From Uranotaenia lowii (lineage: Eukaryota; Arthropoda; Insecta; Diptera; Culicidae), in NCBI RefSeq assembly GCF_029784155.1, contig NC_073692.1, positions 421,025,245 to 421,089,244 on the forward strand: 64,000 bases of DNA, written 5' to 3'. The notes beneath the pieces were generated by a model, which saw only the letters and a list, made by a program, of their open reading frames with translations, had not been told where the DNA came from and did not search any database. A program made the position numbers and the translations under genes. This document shows, one piece after another, positions 23,991 to 35,103 of this stretch. Every line of letters begins with the position of its first letter. Position 1 is the stretch's first letter.

Positions 23991-26439
23991 GAACTGAATT
24001 AAATTTAACGCAAATTAGGAAAAATCTTCAATAACCGATGCAACTTACTGCTGATGATGATGGTGGTGATAAGAATGAAGTTGAAAGTGGCGTACTAACT
24101 TAAACACCAAGTCATTGGCGGAGAATGGCCAATAAAAATGACAAATTGAGATACTGCTGCGGATAGCCTTTTACGGCTTTCAGATCCTTTACTTTTCCAA
24201 CGGGTTAAACACCATTTCCCCGAGTAGGAAGAAAAAAAAACTAAATGGTATGAGAAGCTACTTTTCCCTCATGACCAATTGGATTGCTTTATTGCAGGGT
24301 TTCCTCCTACTTCCGGTTGGCTGTTTTGAGCCAGAAAAAGTGAAATCGTAGAAAGTTTTTCCCCGGGTAGATTCTGAACCCAAACTTGGATTGGGGACTC
24401 AAAAATATAATCTTCGGACAGTTAATCGGGACATCTGCCGCAGGATGCAAGGCGGATCCAAGGAGGGTAACAAATATCTTTCATTTATCGGGGCTGAGTT
24501 TCTTGTCAAGATTTTCTTCCGTAAACGGAGTGCGCATTCGATACTATTTCTTCCGTTGATACCAAACGCATGCTCTGGTGCTAGTTATTTCCTCAATATG
24601 CCGTTTTGAATATCAAAATTTATCATCTGTCCCGTTTAACACATCTCAAATTAACAATATAAAATAATTTATTCTATTCTGAAACTGAAATAAAATTTTA
24701 AATAATAAATCAAATTTAAAAAAATCTGACGAAGCGTTCGATTCAAATAAAAAGGCATGGAAATGGATTTCATTTGCGAAGGCGGCAGAAAGTTGCTCAA
24801 GTTATTTCAGGTTGAGGAGGGGGCTAAATTATGACATCCGAAGAAATTGGCATAAAGAATGACACTGTTGCATATTTTGCCATCCCTCACCATTATCGCG
24901 ATGCATCGGTCGTTCGAATCGTGTTCTTGGAGCAAAACCATTTGTCCGAAACAAAAGCGCAATGAAAGCGGCCAACTTTGATCGTAAATTTCTTGTTGAA
25001 ATGTCGAAGAAATTTTATTGCTCGATAACTGGAGAAGTGTTTTAGTCGGGTCATAGGAGTGGATCCATAAATTTGGATACCCATATCGAGAAAGTCATAT
25101 CTCGATGAGTTCAAACTTGATTATACGACTTTTTCATTTTTATTGTAAGGGGAATCGATATATTAGAGAAACTCCCATCAACTATTTTCGATATTTTCCG
25201 TGGAACTTTCGCTGTGCTTGTTAGGGCATTCATAATATAGAAAACATTGTAAAGTTTTTTTTTTTTTAAACAAAATATTAAATCAGCAAGAAAATAATAT
25301 CGATAAAAACACATAGAGGTGATAAAATCATAGTAAATAATAACAATAATCCAAAATAACTTAAAAAAGTCATGAAAAACAGAAAAAAATACACACAAAT
25401 GATACAAATAAACACATAATTAAAACAAAAAAAAATCCAAAAATTATATACATAGACAGCAATCGACACAAAAATCACAAAATGTGGATAAAATGATTGA
25501 ATAAGAACTGAAACACTTTGTATTGGGAATGGATTTTGATTACATGGATGCAAATAGATGAAATTTTCAGTGAAGCTGCCTAGGAAAGTAATGTGTACAG
25601 TGTACAAGTACAAATTTTTGTGACATCCTGTCAAGCGATTTTTAAGATAGCGTCAAATGAAAAAGTTTTAAGACTTTAGTTTTTGGGCACCACGTGCGCC
25701 ATGTATAATGTATACTAAGTAAAAACCACTCTTTTTTAAATATAAGGCTTTTTTATAACTTTCTTTGTTTGCTGAAACTTGATCCTTAAAATAACTTATA
25801 TTTTTTTTTATTATGACAACCTTTGCCGTTTGACCTCTTTCTTCACAAAACCAGTATATCTAACTTTTTACACTTAACCACAGATTTCGCGTAAAGGCAC
25901 TATTCCCAGATCCAACCAAAACAGAGACTCGACTTTCTAAGAACTGTTGAAGTGCTATGCAGAGAAAATTGTCACATTTAGAGGCAGTCTTCTGTGTATG
26001 TTTTGCCATTCATCGTGTCAATCGTTATGAAACACTGACTGATTTGCAGCTTACACTGATTGTCAGCTTCCTCAAGTACTAGACATCAATTTTTTTTAAT
26101 CCAAATATTTTTCTCCGGAACATGCAGACGAGACTTTGCAACGAAAAGTTTCTGGTTGGAAGCTTGCCAGGTGCCCCCTAAAGTGTTCGTTTTGTTGTTT
26201 ATTATGATTTTTTTCGAAATATCTCCCTCGCACGACTTGACCACCGTATTTTGTTGATTTTATCAGTGGGCAGTTTTTAAAGCTTGCAGAAATGAAGATT
26301 GGCTTGCCTAAAAGTCAGCAAGACGAACTGATGGGAAAAATTTATGTTTTTATCACCTCCCCAATTGATATCGGATTGCGCTTGAAAAAACATCTTACTA
26401 TGACATTCCTTAAATTTATGGAATTAATCACCTTAACTA
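23991..26439. other. Interval without recognised genes
   Basis: The segment 24050-24620 is comparatively GC-rich, with a 72-codon frame at 24391-24609 (+) that I cannot assign. The segment 25110-25640 is AT-rich, and its hydrophobic minus frames look compositional. No repeat boundaries were found. Confidence 0.35.
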
Positions 26440-26910
26440 TTCTTCGAATTTTGGCTCACTGTTCGATCTTCAAGGACTCTGGACCGTTTAAAAGTGAAAT
26501 GATAGCTCCCCTCACAAGATTGGGGAGCTCCCATACAAATGTTAACTGAATATCTGCATAACTCTTGAATTAATAATGCAAATGGATCCAAATTTTCAAG
26601 AGAGAAATGCGTGTTATTTAAACGCTAGTTTGAGACCCATCCCTTTTCTGGAAGAAGGAGATTTTATAGAAATGGTTTCTACATTTCTTAAAACTAATCG
26701 AGCAACGACAAAAGATCTAACAACTGGTAGGAACTTGACAAGGAACAAATCTAGCAAACTGAACCAAATTCTATTTCTTAGGATTTCGAGGTACGACAAA
26801 TCGTTTATTATGTTGGCTTAAAACTCATTCCATCTATAAAAGGAATGCTTCCATACAAATAAAATATAAAATTTATGTATAACTCGAGAATTCAGCTAGC
26901 GAACCGAACT
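26440..26910 (+). mobile_element. Helitron-like repeat fragment
   Basis: The phrases GGGGAGCTCCCATACAAATG, GCATAACTCTTGAATTAATA and AATGCAAATGGATCCAAATT occur at 26520-26600. A second decayed version (CTTCCATACAAATAAAATAT then ATAACTCGAGAATTCAGC) is at 26848-26900. Similar internal sequence is known to me from insect Helitron-related nonautonomous repeats. Neither Helitron terminus is visible here, so this is an internal fragment and the assignment is tentative. Confidence 0.35.
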
Positions 26911-28119
26911 AAAGTTTGGTATTAAGAAGGTTGAACTTACGGTTTTCGGGAGGAGTATTCGGGCAGCAGAAGATTCTGCTGCAATGTCGATGAACCAAAA
27001 CAGTTGCGCAGAGGACCACCAGCGCAGAGGATCGTCAGCGCAGAGGCCACGAGATGCTCCAGGTCAGCCAGAAGGTGTCTCTGGAGTTCGAGGCTGGGAA
27101 GTCGGGTTCCGAGAGGGTTACTCTCGATGCCGACACAAGCCGCGCTGCGGTAAGCAGCATGACTTCATTTCCGACGGCCGGGAGAAGGACTCTCGGGATC
27201 TGTACTCAGGATTGGTCAGGTCCGAATGCTCCAGATGGAGTATTAGCCAAGATTGAAGGTTGTAAAAAGCTGCTTGCCGAGAGGGTTACTCTTGTGATTG
27301 AGAGCTACGCTGTAGCCAGTAAACGAAAGCTGATCCAAGCCTGCAGTACGATTTTTTGCGGCTTTGTAGAAGGTGTTTTGGGCGATGGTTAGTTGCCAGC
27401 AACTTCAGCAACGTATCAGAGCCAGATCGGACTCTTGCTGCTGAAGGTTGACCTCCGGCTTCCAGGAAAGGTGAAAGAGTTGACGCATCTGGACGGGAGT
27501 CTATGAAGCTGTAAGTCGAGAAAATCGTTCTCGTGCTTTTCAGCTGCGCTGTGGTTATCATGCGCGAGCTTGTCTTCGATGTTTGGAAGTTGTTTCGGGT
27601 GCTGCGGCGGAGGTGGTGTAGGCGACGGTTAGTTGCCAGCGATTTCAACCACTTCTTGATGTTTGCGGCATTTAGGACGAGTGTTGCCAATCGAAGTCTA
27701 GCTTATTCTCGGAGCCACCGAGAGAGGGCTTTGTAAGCCACAAGAGGATGCTTTTCTGGGGTTACCAGAACACAACACTCAAGATATGTTGTACGATCGC
27801 ACGCTGAGGTCATCAGCCACCAGAGTCAACGCAAGATTCGCGATTCTGGTGCCCGTCTGCGTAGGGTGTGAAACGAGAGCGAATTCAACGGTAGCAACGA
27901 CGAAGATTACGATGATGATCAAGATTCCGTCAATCCCGAATCGGCCCAGAGACGCAGTCAGTGAACAGGAGAATCGACGCTAATCAACGCTACGTGGCTA
28001 ACGTAGCCGCTGATGGTAAGGAAGAGCAACTTCGAATCGTCAGCAAGCTCAAGGGCCAAAGGGACTGCTTTTTCCGGAAGACCACCATCGACAGCCATGA
28101 AAAAGAACGAGATTCGGAC

Positions 28120-28520
28120 TGAACGAAGTGAGGCTATCACTAGGCACCCGTTCAACGATTTGATCGGCTGTTTGCAGTTTTCGAGGCATCAGTGCTGCGT
28201 TTAGCGTACTAAGCAACTATCTAGCAGCCCTGAATGAGAGCGAGATTTGGGAAGCGGTTAGCTTAGCCCAGGTTATAGAAAACCCATTCTGTTCCTCGTA
28301 CAAATGGGTCTTCTGTAAGATAGCTATCGCCAAATGGATGGCAGTTCTGGAGAAGTTCGCTGCATAGGGAGCGGTTGGCTTATCCTAGGTCAAAGGTTTC
28401 ATGACATGAACGTACACTGGTGAGGTTATCACCGAGCAGCCGTTCAACGATTTGATCGGTTGTTTGCAGTCACCAGAATATCAGTGCTGCAGTTAGCGCA
28501 CTTAGCAAATACCAGGCCAG
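28120..28520 (+). repeat. Internal duplication of a copia RT segment
   Basis: A block of about 95 bp occurs twice, at about 28127-28212 and 28426-28508. Both copies contain CCGTTCAACGATTTGATCGG, TGTTTGCAGT, and CAGTGCTGC followed by AGCG(T/C)AC and TAAGCAA-like sequence. The translation PFNDLIGCLQ matches the conserved IGCLQY region near the end of the copia reverse transcriptase. The second copy reads on into the RNase H region; the first does not. Confidence 0.6.
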
Positions 28521-29009
28521 TCCGTCGGATAGGCATTGGCTAGGCCTGAAGCGTGTTCTGCGATACCTTCGGCGTATGACCGATAAAACGATGGTATACC
28601 GCAGATACGCAAACTTGAACCAATTTCGAGAATCTTATTTCGTGGTCAACGAAACGTCAGCAGACGGTCTGTTTGTCATCGACTGGATCATTGTGCTGTG
28701 CGGAGAAGGAAGGTTTGTGGTTAACAAACTTCCTAAGTGAATTGTCTGTGGTTAGCGATCATTTCACTTTTATGGAGAGCAACATCCCATGCATCCAGCA
28801 CCTGGAAGAGGCGCGAACCCATCATCGGATGAAGCATCTGGACGTTAAGTATGCGTTCATCAGGGACATCATAAGAAGCGGTCATCATTTCTTCGAGACA
28901 CATCTCTACTGAAGATCAGCCTGCTGATGCGTTCATGAAGGCGTTACCGAGCGCGAGGCACGCGAAGCTTTTCAGCATTCGCAATTTGCGAATTGAGGGG
29001 AGATGTTGA
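28430..29009 (+). pseudogene. Ty1/copia reverse transcriptase end and RNase H
   Basis: This is the last part of a copia polyprotein: the RT tail (PFNDLIGCLQ), then HWLGLKRVLRYLRR, and the RNase H region with SSTGSLCCAEKEGLWLTNFL and MKHLDVKYAFIRDI. The end reads EDQPADAFMKALPSARHAK and terminates at TGA 29007-29009. These are the classic C-terminal landmarks of copia pol in the expected order. Frames shift between segments, and stops interrupt the middle part at about 28737 and 28911. The termination codon overlaps the 3' LTR start, as is usual in compact elements. Confidence 0.75.
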
Positions 29010-29431
29010 GACTTACGGTTTTCAGCAGAGGAAATCGGCTGACCCATCGGCGAAACCAAAACAGTTTGTTTTGTTTCCGCATGCTTTGAGTCAATTCGCA
29101 ATTTAAACAATAGCGGTGATAATTGATGATTGCTGAAACAATAAGTTGATGATGATGTACACGGTACAAATGTCATCATCGTACACGGAACCAGATGCTA
29201 ACTCATATTGTGGTTAGCAGTTACACTGCAGTGTTGGCAGGCAGAAATGAGTAGAAGTATCAAAGTATCAAAGTATCAATGAGAAATGAGTACTTTCCCG
29301 GTTAGGGAATATGAGAAGTGGAAAGTGATAAATAGCTATCGCTAATGTAATGAGTACTATTATAGTGACTAGACGAACGAAACTGAAAAAAGATTTACTC
29401 TATTTCACCACTGAAACCTGCGTTTTCAACA
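29004..29431 (+). repeat. 3' LTR of the copia element
   Basis: The LTR begins TGTTGAGACTTACGG and ends CGTTTTCAACA, giving the inverted TGTTGA/TCAACA termini expected of copia LTRs. It directly follows the RNase H stop. Its first ~60 bp align with the shortened 5' LTR at 26930-27000. A short ATCAAAGT triplication lies near 29256-29280. No convincing 5-bp target duplication was found because the left LTR edge is damaged. Confidence 0.6.
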
Positions 29432-29647
29432 AAGGGGCCACTTGAGAACAATATTTCATAAAAAAAATCAATCAAACTTTCTTCAAACCAATAAAAGTCA
29501 CGTGCACGATGTCAGAACTCAGTAGCAGAACAAATAAGTTCAGATGAATAAGCCATTAATTCATTTTGGTACCTTAGAGCAACTGAATCATGGTCCAAAC
29601 AGCCAGTTACAGCAAGTAAGTTTTCCCTTGTGGGGCGGATCACGCTT

Positions 29648-29711
29648 GGCCTACTAATGTGTGGTGGTAGATGCAACTCTGTCTGTATCTACCGCTTCAT
29701 AGTAGTAGGCC
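29648..29711. repeat. Short imperfect hairpin
   Basis: GGCCTACTA at the left pairs with TAGTAGGCC at the right, and an inner GGTAGAT pairs with ATCTACC around a 14-nt loop. The 64-nt fold is far more structured than its flanks. It could be a fragment of a transposon end or a small structured RNA; I cannot tell. Confidence 0.45.
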
Positions 29712-31816
29712 CGTGAGGAACAAAAATTTGATATGTGATGATATGCTTCTAAATAAATTCCACCCGCTCTTTTTTCAACATCTTTCATTTCATCTAACCT
29801 TCTATCCTCCTATATGAAAAAAAAAATTCCTAATCTTTAGATGTCCCTACTAAAAAGGAAATCACTTTTCACCGCTAGGCCGTTAAATTAAATCTACATT
29901 CCGACTTATTTTCAAACCTTTTCTCAAACAAAACTTCTAACCAAACCCGTTATACCTAAATATTATAATTAAAAAGGAAAATTAATCTTAAAGGAATATT
30001 TTTGAAATTCAAAATAGTTAAATTATTACTAATGTTTCCATTTGTCTTTAAATAAATTAACATCAAGTCTGTCAACCCTATGAAGTACAAACACAACACC
30101 ACTTACTTTTAGTTTCAAACTCATTCCGCAGTACGAACAAAAGACAATTCACAGCACTGCCTGTCATTTACCCACAAATTTGCTTCCACTGACAATTTGT
30201 AGTTTCCTGTTTCCGCGAGGTTTAATTTTAACTTCCCCTCAGAATGGAATTGTGATTGGAACAAATTTTTATACCGTCAAGAGGCCAGCGTTCGCTGGAT
30301 GTAACGAACGACAAAATTGTTTATACACAAAAATTGTTTTTTTTTTTCTACCTCGTTTTACCATAGCTCCTTGAGAAATAATGACGAATTTCCAATTTGT
30401 CCTCAGCTGTGTGGAATTTCCGCGCGCGCTATTGCACCGGTAGAATTCGCGCCGATTGCAGCGAAACGGTGAAAATTGTCGGAAACCTATTTTTGTGTCT
30501 CGAGCACCTCATTATAATTTCGGAACTTATTGTTGTCAGAATTTGCGGCATTACTGGATGCACAGTTTGTTGGAATGGTTTTCACTGAAGATGGTGCCAT
30601 TGGAATTAAAATTTGTTCAATGGAGCACGTAAAATTAAAATTACGGTAAAAAATGATTGATGAAAAATCAAATTTTTTGTTCCTGATGGTCTTTTATGTT
30701 TTCGATGAATAAAATAAAAATTCAATATCCTTGAAATACTTCACGATGACCACAAATTCCATTGTTTTAAGTGTTTCAATATAAAATTCTCACCTAAATA
30801 GTTGACAGAGAAATGGCAATATTCCAAGTAATTTACACAGTTCAATTCAAACGTTTTGTAAAATGGCAGTTCACCGAGAGTTTGACAAGAAATATATCTT
30901 TAATCTTTTTTTTGTTTTCCTAATCAAACTCCACCGGATTCTTAATCAATGCAACACCTAAACATACATAATAACAAACAAAAATCCCAATAGCCAAGAG
31001 CTTTTGTGGCCATACCGTGCAACCATAAGCTAATGTATTTGTTCCAAATAAGTTTCCGAAAACGCTAATTCAAATTGGCAACACTCAACCAGGGGCAATT
31101 ACTAGTTGACAAAATGAGCACACGGTTGACCGCAGAAACGGTTGTGCGTTCAGTTATGCAATCCTCATTAATTAGCGGTTTGCGGGCGGTCCAATCGGTG
31201 CAATCCAGCTCTGCTGCTTAGCAAGAAAGCCGAATGTGCTTTCACCGAACGACGGAGAATCTACTTTCTGATGAACAGGGACACAAATGCTGAATTAACT
31301 CTCTGGCTGGACCAACCCATAATATCACAACTCAGTCGTTCGATGCATCCATTCTGTTGTGCGGTCTTCGCTGCGACCTTTCTGCCTATTTCCAGAGGGG
31401 AGTTTAGGATGACATAAAAATTCTTAAAATGTTTTTCTCCTTAATCGTCTTTCGAATACATATCTCGATTTTAAACGAAAAGATCCTTAGGAAGCGCTGC
31501 TAGTCTTTCAAAACAAACATCAGTTATATCTGAAGTTTGAAGCTTCATGAAACAACATTATGAGTGTTTGCGCCACTACGGACATTATGAATAACAAATT
31601 ATCAGTTGACATGTATAGAAGATCTTGTCAACATTTTAATGTGCTATGTCAAATGGAAGGTTTACTCCAAACTTTAACAACTTTTCTTAATTTTATATAA
31701 TTTAATTTTTTTTTATACGATCCATTTCTTTTCTTGAAACTCCAATATTACGATACAGCATCTTCAAAATGAAAAAAAAAATTCTTAATACATGTAATTT
31801 TCTGTATTTTTCTAAT
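29712..31816. other. Interval without recognised genes
   Basis: Mostly AT-rich. Two GC-richer patches (30395-30600 and 31080-31400) might be conserved noncoding sequence or unrecognised exons. The 63-codon frame at 30397-30588 (+) has no family resemblance. Confidence 0.35.
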
Positions 31817-32773
31817 CTAAAAACTAGAGATGTACCGGATATTCGGCCGGCCGAAAATTCTGCGCAGAATACCACCAAGAAATTTTTAAGCCGAATATTC
31901 GGTTTACCGAATAGTTGAGCTAAGTACTCGGCCGAATAGGCCAAATAGGCCGAATATTTATTTTTAAAATTTAATCAACAACAGATTCATAAATTTTTTT
32001 TTAAGTATTCAAAATTTACAGATGATTTACAAAACATCAAAAAATAATATTGAAAAAGCAACCCAATAAAAAAAATTAAATATTTCAGTGAAAAAAATCG
32101 AGTTGAGCCAGATATGGCCAGGATGCCCAGATATTGGCGAAAATTTACCGGATTCTGTCCGGGTTTATTCTCATTATTGCCAAAATTAAATAAAAATTTC
32201 AAAATCCTTGTCTAAAATATTTAGTTATTGTGTTCAAAAAAGATTTTTTCTACCTAGTTAGTTGAAAATGAACATCAATTTTTTAAACCTAGATTTAAAC
32301 GCTGTTGATGTGATGCGATGAAAAATTTAAATAAATAAAAATTCTTTCAGTTTCTTGTGATATGTTAAGGAACAAATAATAATATAATTTTGTCAGATTT
32401 GTCGTGTTTGTTCCAAATTTAAAAAAAATATCGCCAATAATTTTAACAACTTTTTTGAAGATGTCTTGCTCAGATTCGACCTCCATCTCATTCGATAACA
32501 AATAATTAATTTAAAATTGCTTGGCACCTGATTCGACATATTTTGTCCCAAATTTCACTGGAAATGCGACAAGCCATGTTCGTTTAGTGAGTGATGAAAT
32601 TTTGGAAACTATCCTATATTTCAATGGAGCGCGTTAAAATGAAATAGCATCTTGTAAAGGCGAGAGTCCCTTTCATGAAGAACCCAAGCAGCCAAAAGTT
32701 ATCTATTCACTTAAAAGAAGGCTTGAAAGTTACATATTGGCTGACAAAGAGAAACAACTACCCAATTCCCTTG

Positions 32774-32945
32774 AGTGAACTATATGTACCCATTAATAGA
32801 CTTGAAAGTTTCAAAAGTGATTGATATGTACGTTGTATGTGACTTATTTTGCCCAAGTCTCAAGAGTGAACTTTATGTACTCATTAATGAACTTGAAAGT
32901 TGCAAAAGTGCTTTATATGTGCGTTGTTTGAGACTTAAGTTACAA
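32774..32945 (+). repeat. ~92-bp tandem duplication inside the hAT element
   Basis: Two consecutive copies of AGTGAACT(A/T)TATGTAC, CATTAAT, ACTTGAAAGTT, CAAAAGTG and ATATGT(A/G)CGTTGT, in the same order, start at about 32774 and 32866. Upstream (32682-32700) CCCAAGCAGCCAAAAGTTA is roughly inverted to CTGACTTTCTGGTTGGG at 33021-33037, so this may be the body of another small nested element of about 350 bp. Confidence 0.5.
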
Positions 32946-33109
32946 AAAGAGCATAAAAATACTCTAAACGGGAATAACCTAGTAAGAAAAAGTGCATTGG
33001 AGTGCTTTCTTCCTGGCTTGCTGACTTTCTGGTTGGGCTGGTGCGCCTGCAGGTATGCTACAAAATCATATCACCACTTCGAGTTTCAGTTTCAGCAAGA
33101 TCAACATCT

Positions 33110-33182
33110 AGGCGTGGCCTCGTGGTAGCGAGTTCGATTGTCGCCACGAAGGTCGGGGTTTGATCCCGAAGGCAGGCAAGTT
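33110..33182 (+). mobile_element. tRNA-derived SINE head
   Basis: An RNA polymerase III type 2 promoter arrangement is visible: A-box-like TGGCCTCGTGGTAGCGAG at 33115-33132 and B-box-like GGTTTGATCCC at 33156-33166. The spacing is tRNA-like, but acceptor arms do not pair, so it is not a functional tRNA gene. Likely a SINE 5' region within the larger hAT-like element; its 3' end is not evident. Confidence 0.6.
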
Positions 33183-33553
33183 TTTTAGCAAGTCATTTGA
33201 ATACTTGAGTAATGCGATATAAGTAGGAACAAATTGATCAAATCTCGACAAACCGCAATTTGTCGAGTTTGGAATTCGATGCCAGGCATCATGGCGAAAC
33301 CATATTCTTGAACAAAGTAAATAATCAGGAAAAAGTTATATGAACTAATGCCTAGGGTGAAATGGGAGATAGAAAGAGAATTGTTAGATAATTTCACAAC
33401 TTTTTTTGGAAGCTGAATTAAAGGCTGCTGAAAGCTGAATAGAAGGTTATTAAACTTGTTTTTTAACTTGAAAGAATCAATAAGAGCTTAAAATTTGAGT
33501 TGCTAAGAACGTACCTACTTCAGATCAATGATGGTGGTGAGTTTGCCTTTTCG

Positions 33554-33650
33554 TACCTGTTTTATGGGACTTTCGGTTGCTTGGAAAGATCTTATGCGTG
33601 TGTAAGGCATAAGATCTTTCCAAGCAACCGAAAGTCCCATAAAACAGGTA
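33554..33650. repeat. Perfect 44-bp inverted repeat with a 9-nt loop
   Basis: The left arm 33554-33597 begins TACCTGTTTTATGGGACTTT and the right arm 33607-33650 is its exact reverse complement. The loop 33598-33606 is GTGTGTAAG. Absence of any mismatch in a region of otherwise decayed sequence implies recent origin or selection. It would fold as a pre-miRNA-sized hairpin RNA or extrude as a cruciform. Confidence 0.9.
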
Positions 33651-33876
33651 ACGAAAAATGGTTAAAAATAATTGACTCTAATACATGAACGGCATTAAGA
33701 TGGTAGAAATAGAAAGAATTTTAAATAATCACTTTTGTTTTCTCCCTTAAAAACTCGACAGAATATTCGACCGAATATTTGGCCGGATATTTGTTTCACC
33801 GAATAGTTGAAAAGGCTATATTCGGTATTCGGTCATTCGCCGAATACCACTAAATCGGTACTTCTTTACTAAAAAC

Positions 33877-34544
33877 AGAAATTTTTCTCTATTTAATTCA
33901 CTTTATACAAAACATATCAACCAATGAATGTGAGAAACAATTTCAAACGATTCCATTCAAAGGTAATATCATCAAACAAGGTGGAAAAGGATACCTATTC
34001 TAGGAATGCATCTTTTTACAAACTGGTTTTTATTCTTTTTCTTATGTTTTGTTAGTGTCCGATGATTTCACTCCATTTTTATTGCATTAAAATGAGACAA
34101 ATTTAACATTCCAATGCTTGTCTGTATATGGTTGAGTTTGATTGATCAGAAACCAAAAATATAGAAATTTCATCAAAAAAGTTATGACAATTTACAAGTT
34201 TTATTAGAAAAAATTTAAAATTATAATGTTTTTTCTTCGATTATAGTCGTTTTACCATCACTATGGCATTCTCGTTTATAAAAAAACGAGATTAAAATTT
34301 CTGGATCTCTATTTTGAATATTAATATTTTAGGTAATCTTTGACTCAATCACCATGTTTAGGTACAATTCGACAAAAATATTAATTTTGTATTTCAACAC
34401 ATGTTCCTTCGATAAAAAGGTGTAAATTTAATCATTCTGAAATCTTAATTGAATTTTGACTTGAATTTCAAATTCATGGTGCATTGGATATTATTCACAA
34501 TGCTTTCAATCTGCCTTTATTCTTGGTCCTCCTCAAGGGATGTT
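33877..34544. other. AT-rich spacer, nothing recognised
   Basis: Between the hAT element and a Helitron-like fragment I see no gene, RNA or repeat boundary. Confidence 0.4.
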
Positions 34545-34790
34545 TTGCATTGTACGGTACGTATTAGTGAGAGAATTTGAATCGAGAGATTTGTGTCCTA
34601 TTTCAAGTCCATTTTGTATGAGGCTCTCTTCCATAAGAAGTGAGATGCTCGAAACTATTATACCAAGAATATTTGACCCGAAAAACCCTCGGATATTAAA
34701 TTTCACTTCATTCCAACCGTCCGTTTATTTTTAATGGTGTTACAAAGAAAACGCTTCCATTTTTCTATAAAAGATAATTAGTTTACTTTT
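34545..34790 (-). mobile_element. Helitron-like fragment (5' part)
   Basis: Read on the minus strand this contains AAATGGAAGCGTTTTCTTTG, TAACACCAT, AAGTGAAATTTAATATCCG, AGGGTTTTTCGGGTCAAATA, GGTATAATAGTTTC and a TACAAAATGGACTTG segment. These match, in order, the Helitron-like element at 44124-44614. Its 5' edge is near 34785; the 3' hairpin terminus is not seen. Confidence 0.6.
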
Positions 34791-34954
34791 TACATAAATG
34801 ATCTATTGACGCGAAAAAAAATTCTAATGGTCTATTTTGCTCCCTCCCCCTCTAAACTGAAAGATAGAAGAGTGAATTTTTTACTTACCATTTTTTCACA
34901 TCCTAACAATACTGTTTGAATCATTTCGATAGTCCCTTTTCCTTTAACCTTTAA

Positions 34955-35095
34955 CACGTTCGTCCCATTCGGACCCATAAATGTGCGACGGCTCTCTTAC
35001 TAAACACAGCCGCTCAATTTCGCCACGCATTGGAAATATAGTGCTCTCTAGCTTTTCATTCACGCTCCGGGATTTTTTTTCAGGGTTCGAACGTG
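34955..35095. mobile_element. 141-bp TTAA-flanked MITE (piggyBac-like)
   Basis: TTAA stands at 34951-34954 and 35096-35099. Between them the ends are inverted: CACGTTCG at the left and CGAACGTG at the right. piggyBac-family transposons insert at and duplicate TTAA. A similar end, CATGGGCGACGAACGTGTTAA-like at 42802-42822, suggests the family is dispersed. The inverted match is short, so assignment is moderate. Confidence 0.6.
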
Positions 35096-35103
35096 TTAAA
35101 CTA

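Larger units (their letters stand above)
26930..29431 (+). mobile_element. Decayed Ty1/copia LTR retrotransposon
   Basis: The 3' end is clear: an RNase H C-terminus ends at a stop (29007-29009) overlapping the start of a 428-bp LTR that begins TGTTGAGACTTACGGTTTTC. A related LTR start (TTGAACTTACGGTTTTCGGG) at 26931, followed within about 50 bp by matching AACCAAAACAG, marks a shortened 5' LTR. Only about 2 kb separates them, against roughly 4 kb for an intact copia element, so much of gag, protease, integrase and RT is lost. The interior from 26980 to 28400 is broken coding sequence, including an acidic SNDEDYDDDQDSVNPESAQ stretch near 27893. Confidence 0.65.
31825..33868. mobile_element. 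hAT-like nonautonomous transposon with nested repeats
   Basis: A perfect 8-bp target duplication CTAAAAAC flanks the element (31817-31824 and 33869-33876). Termini are inverted: left TAGAGATGTACCG and right, on the other strand, TAAAGAAGTACCG, 11 of 13 matching. Both subterminal regions are packed with CCGAATATTCGG-like motifs (31838-31960 and 33757-33850), as in widespread animal hAT families beginning TAGAGATG. No transposase is visible. The interior contains a tandem duplication, a tRNA-like SINE head and a perfect hairpin. Confidence 0.88.

Noticed and set aside
26984..27736. Open frames of 67-134 codons on both strands
   Set aside because: They lie inside the decayed copia interior, overlap each other and show no recognisable domain.
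33110..33182. Functional tRNA gene
   Set aside because: Promoter boxes only; no pairing acceptor stem, and it lies inside a larger transposon.
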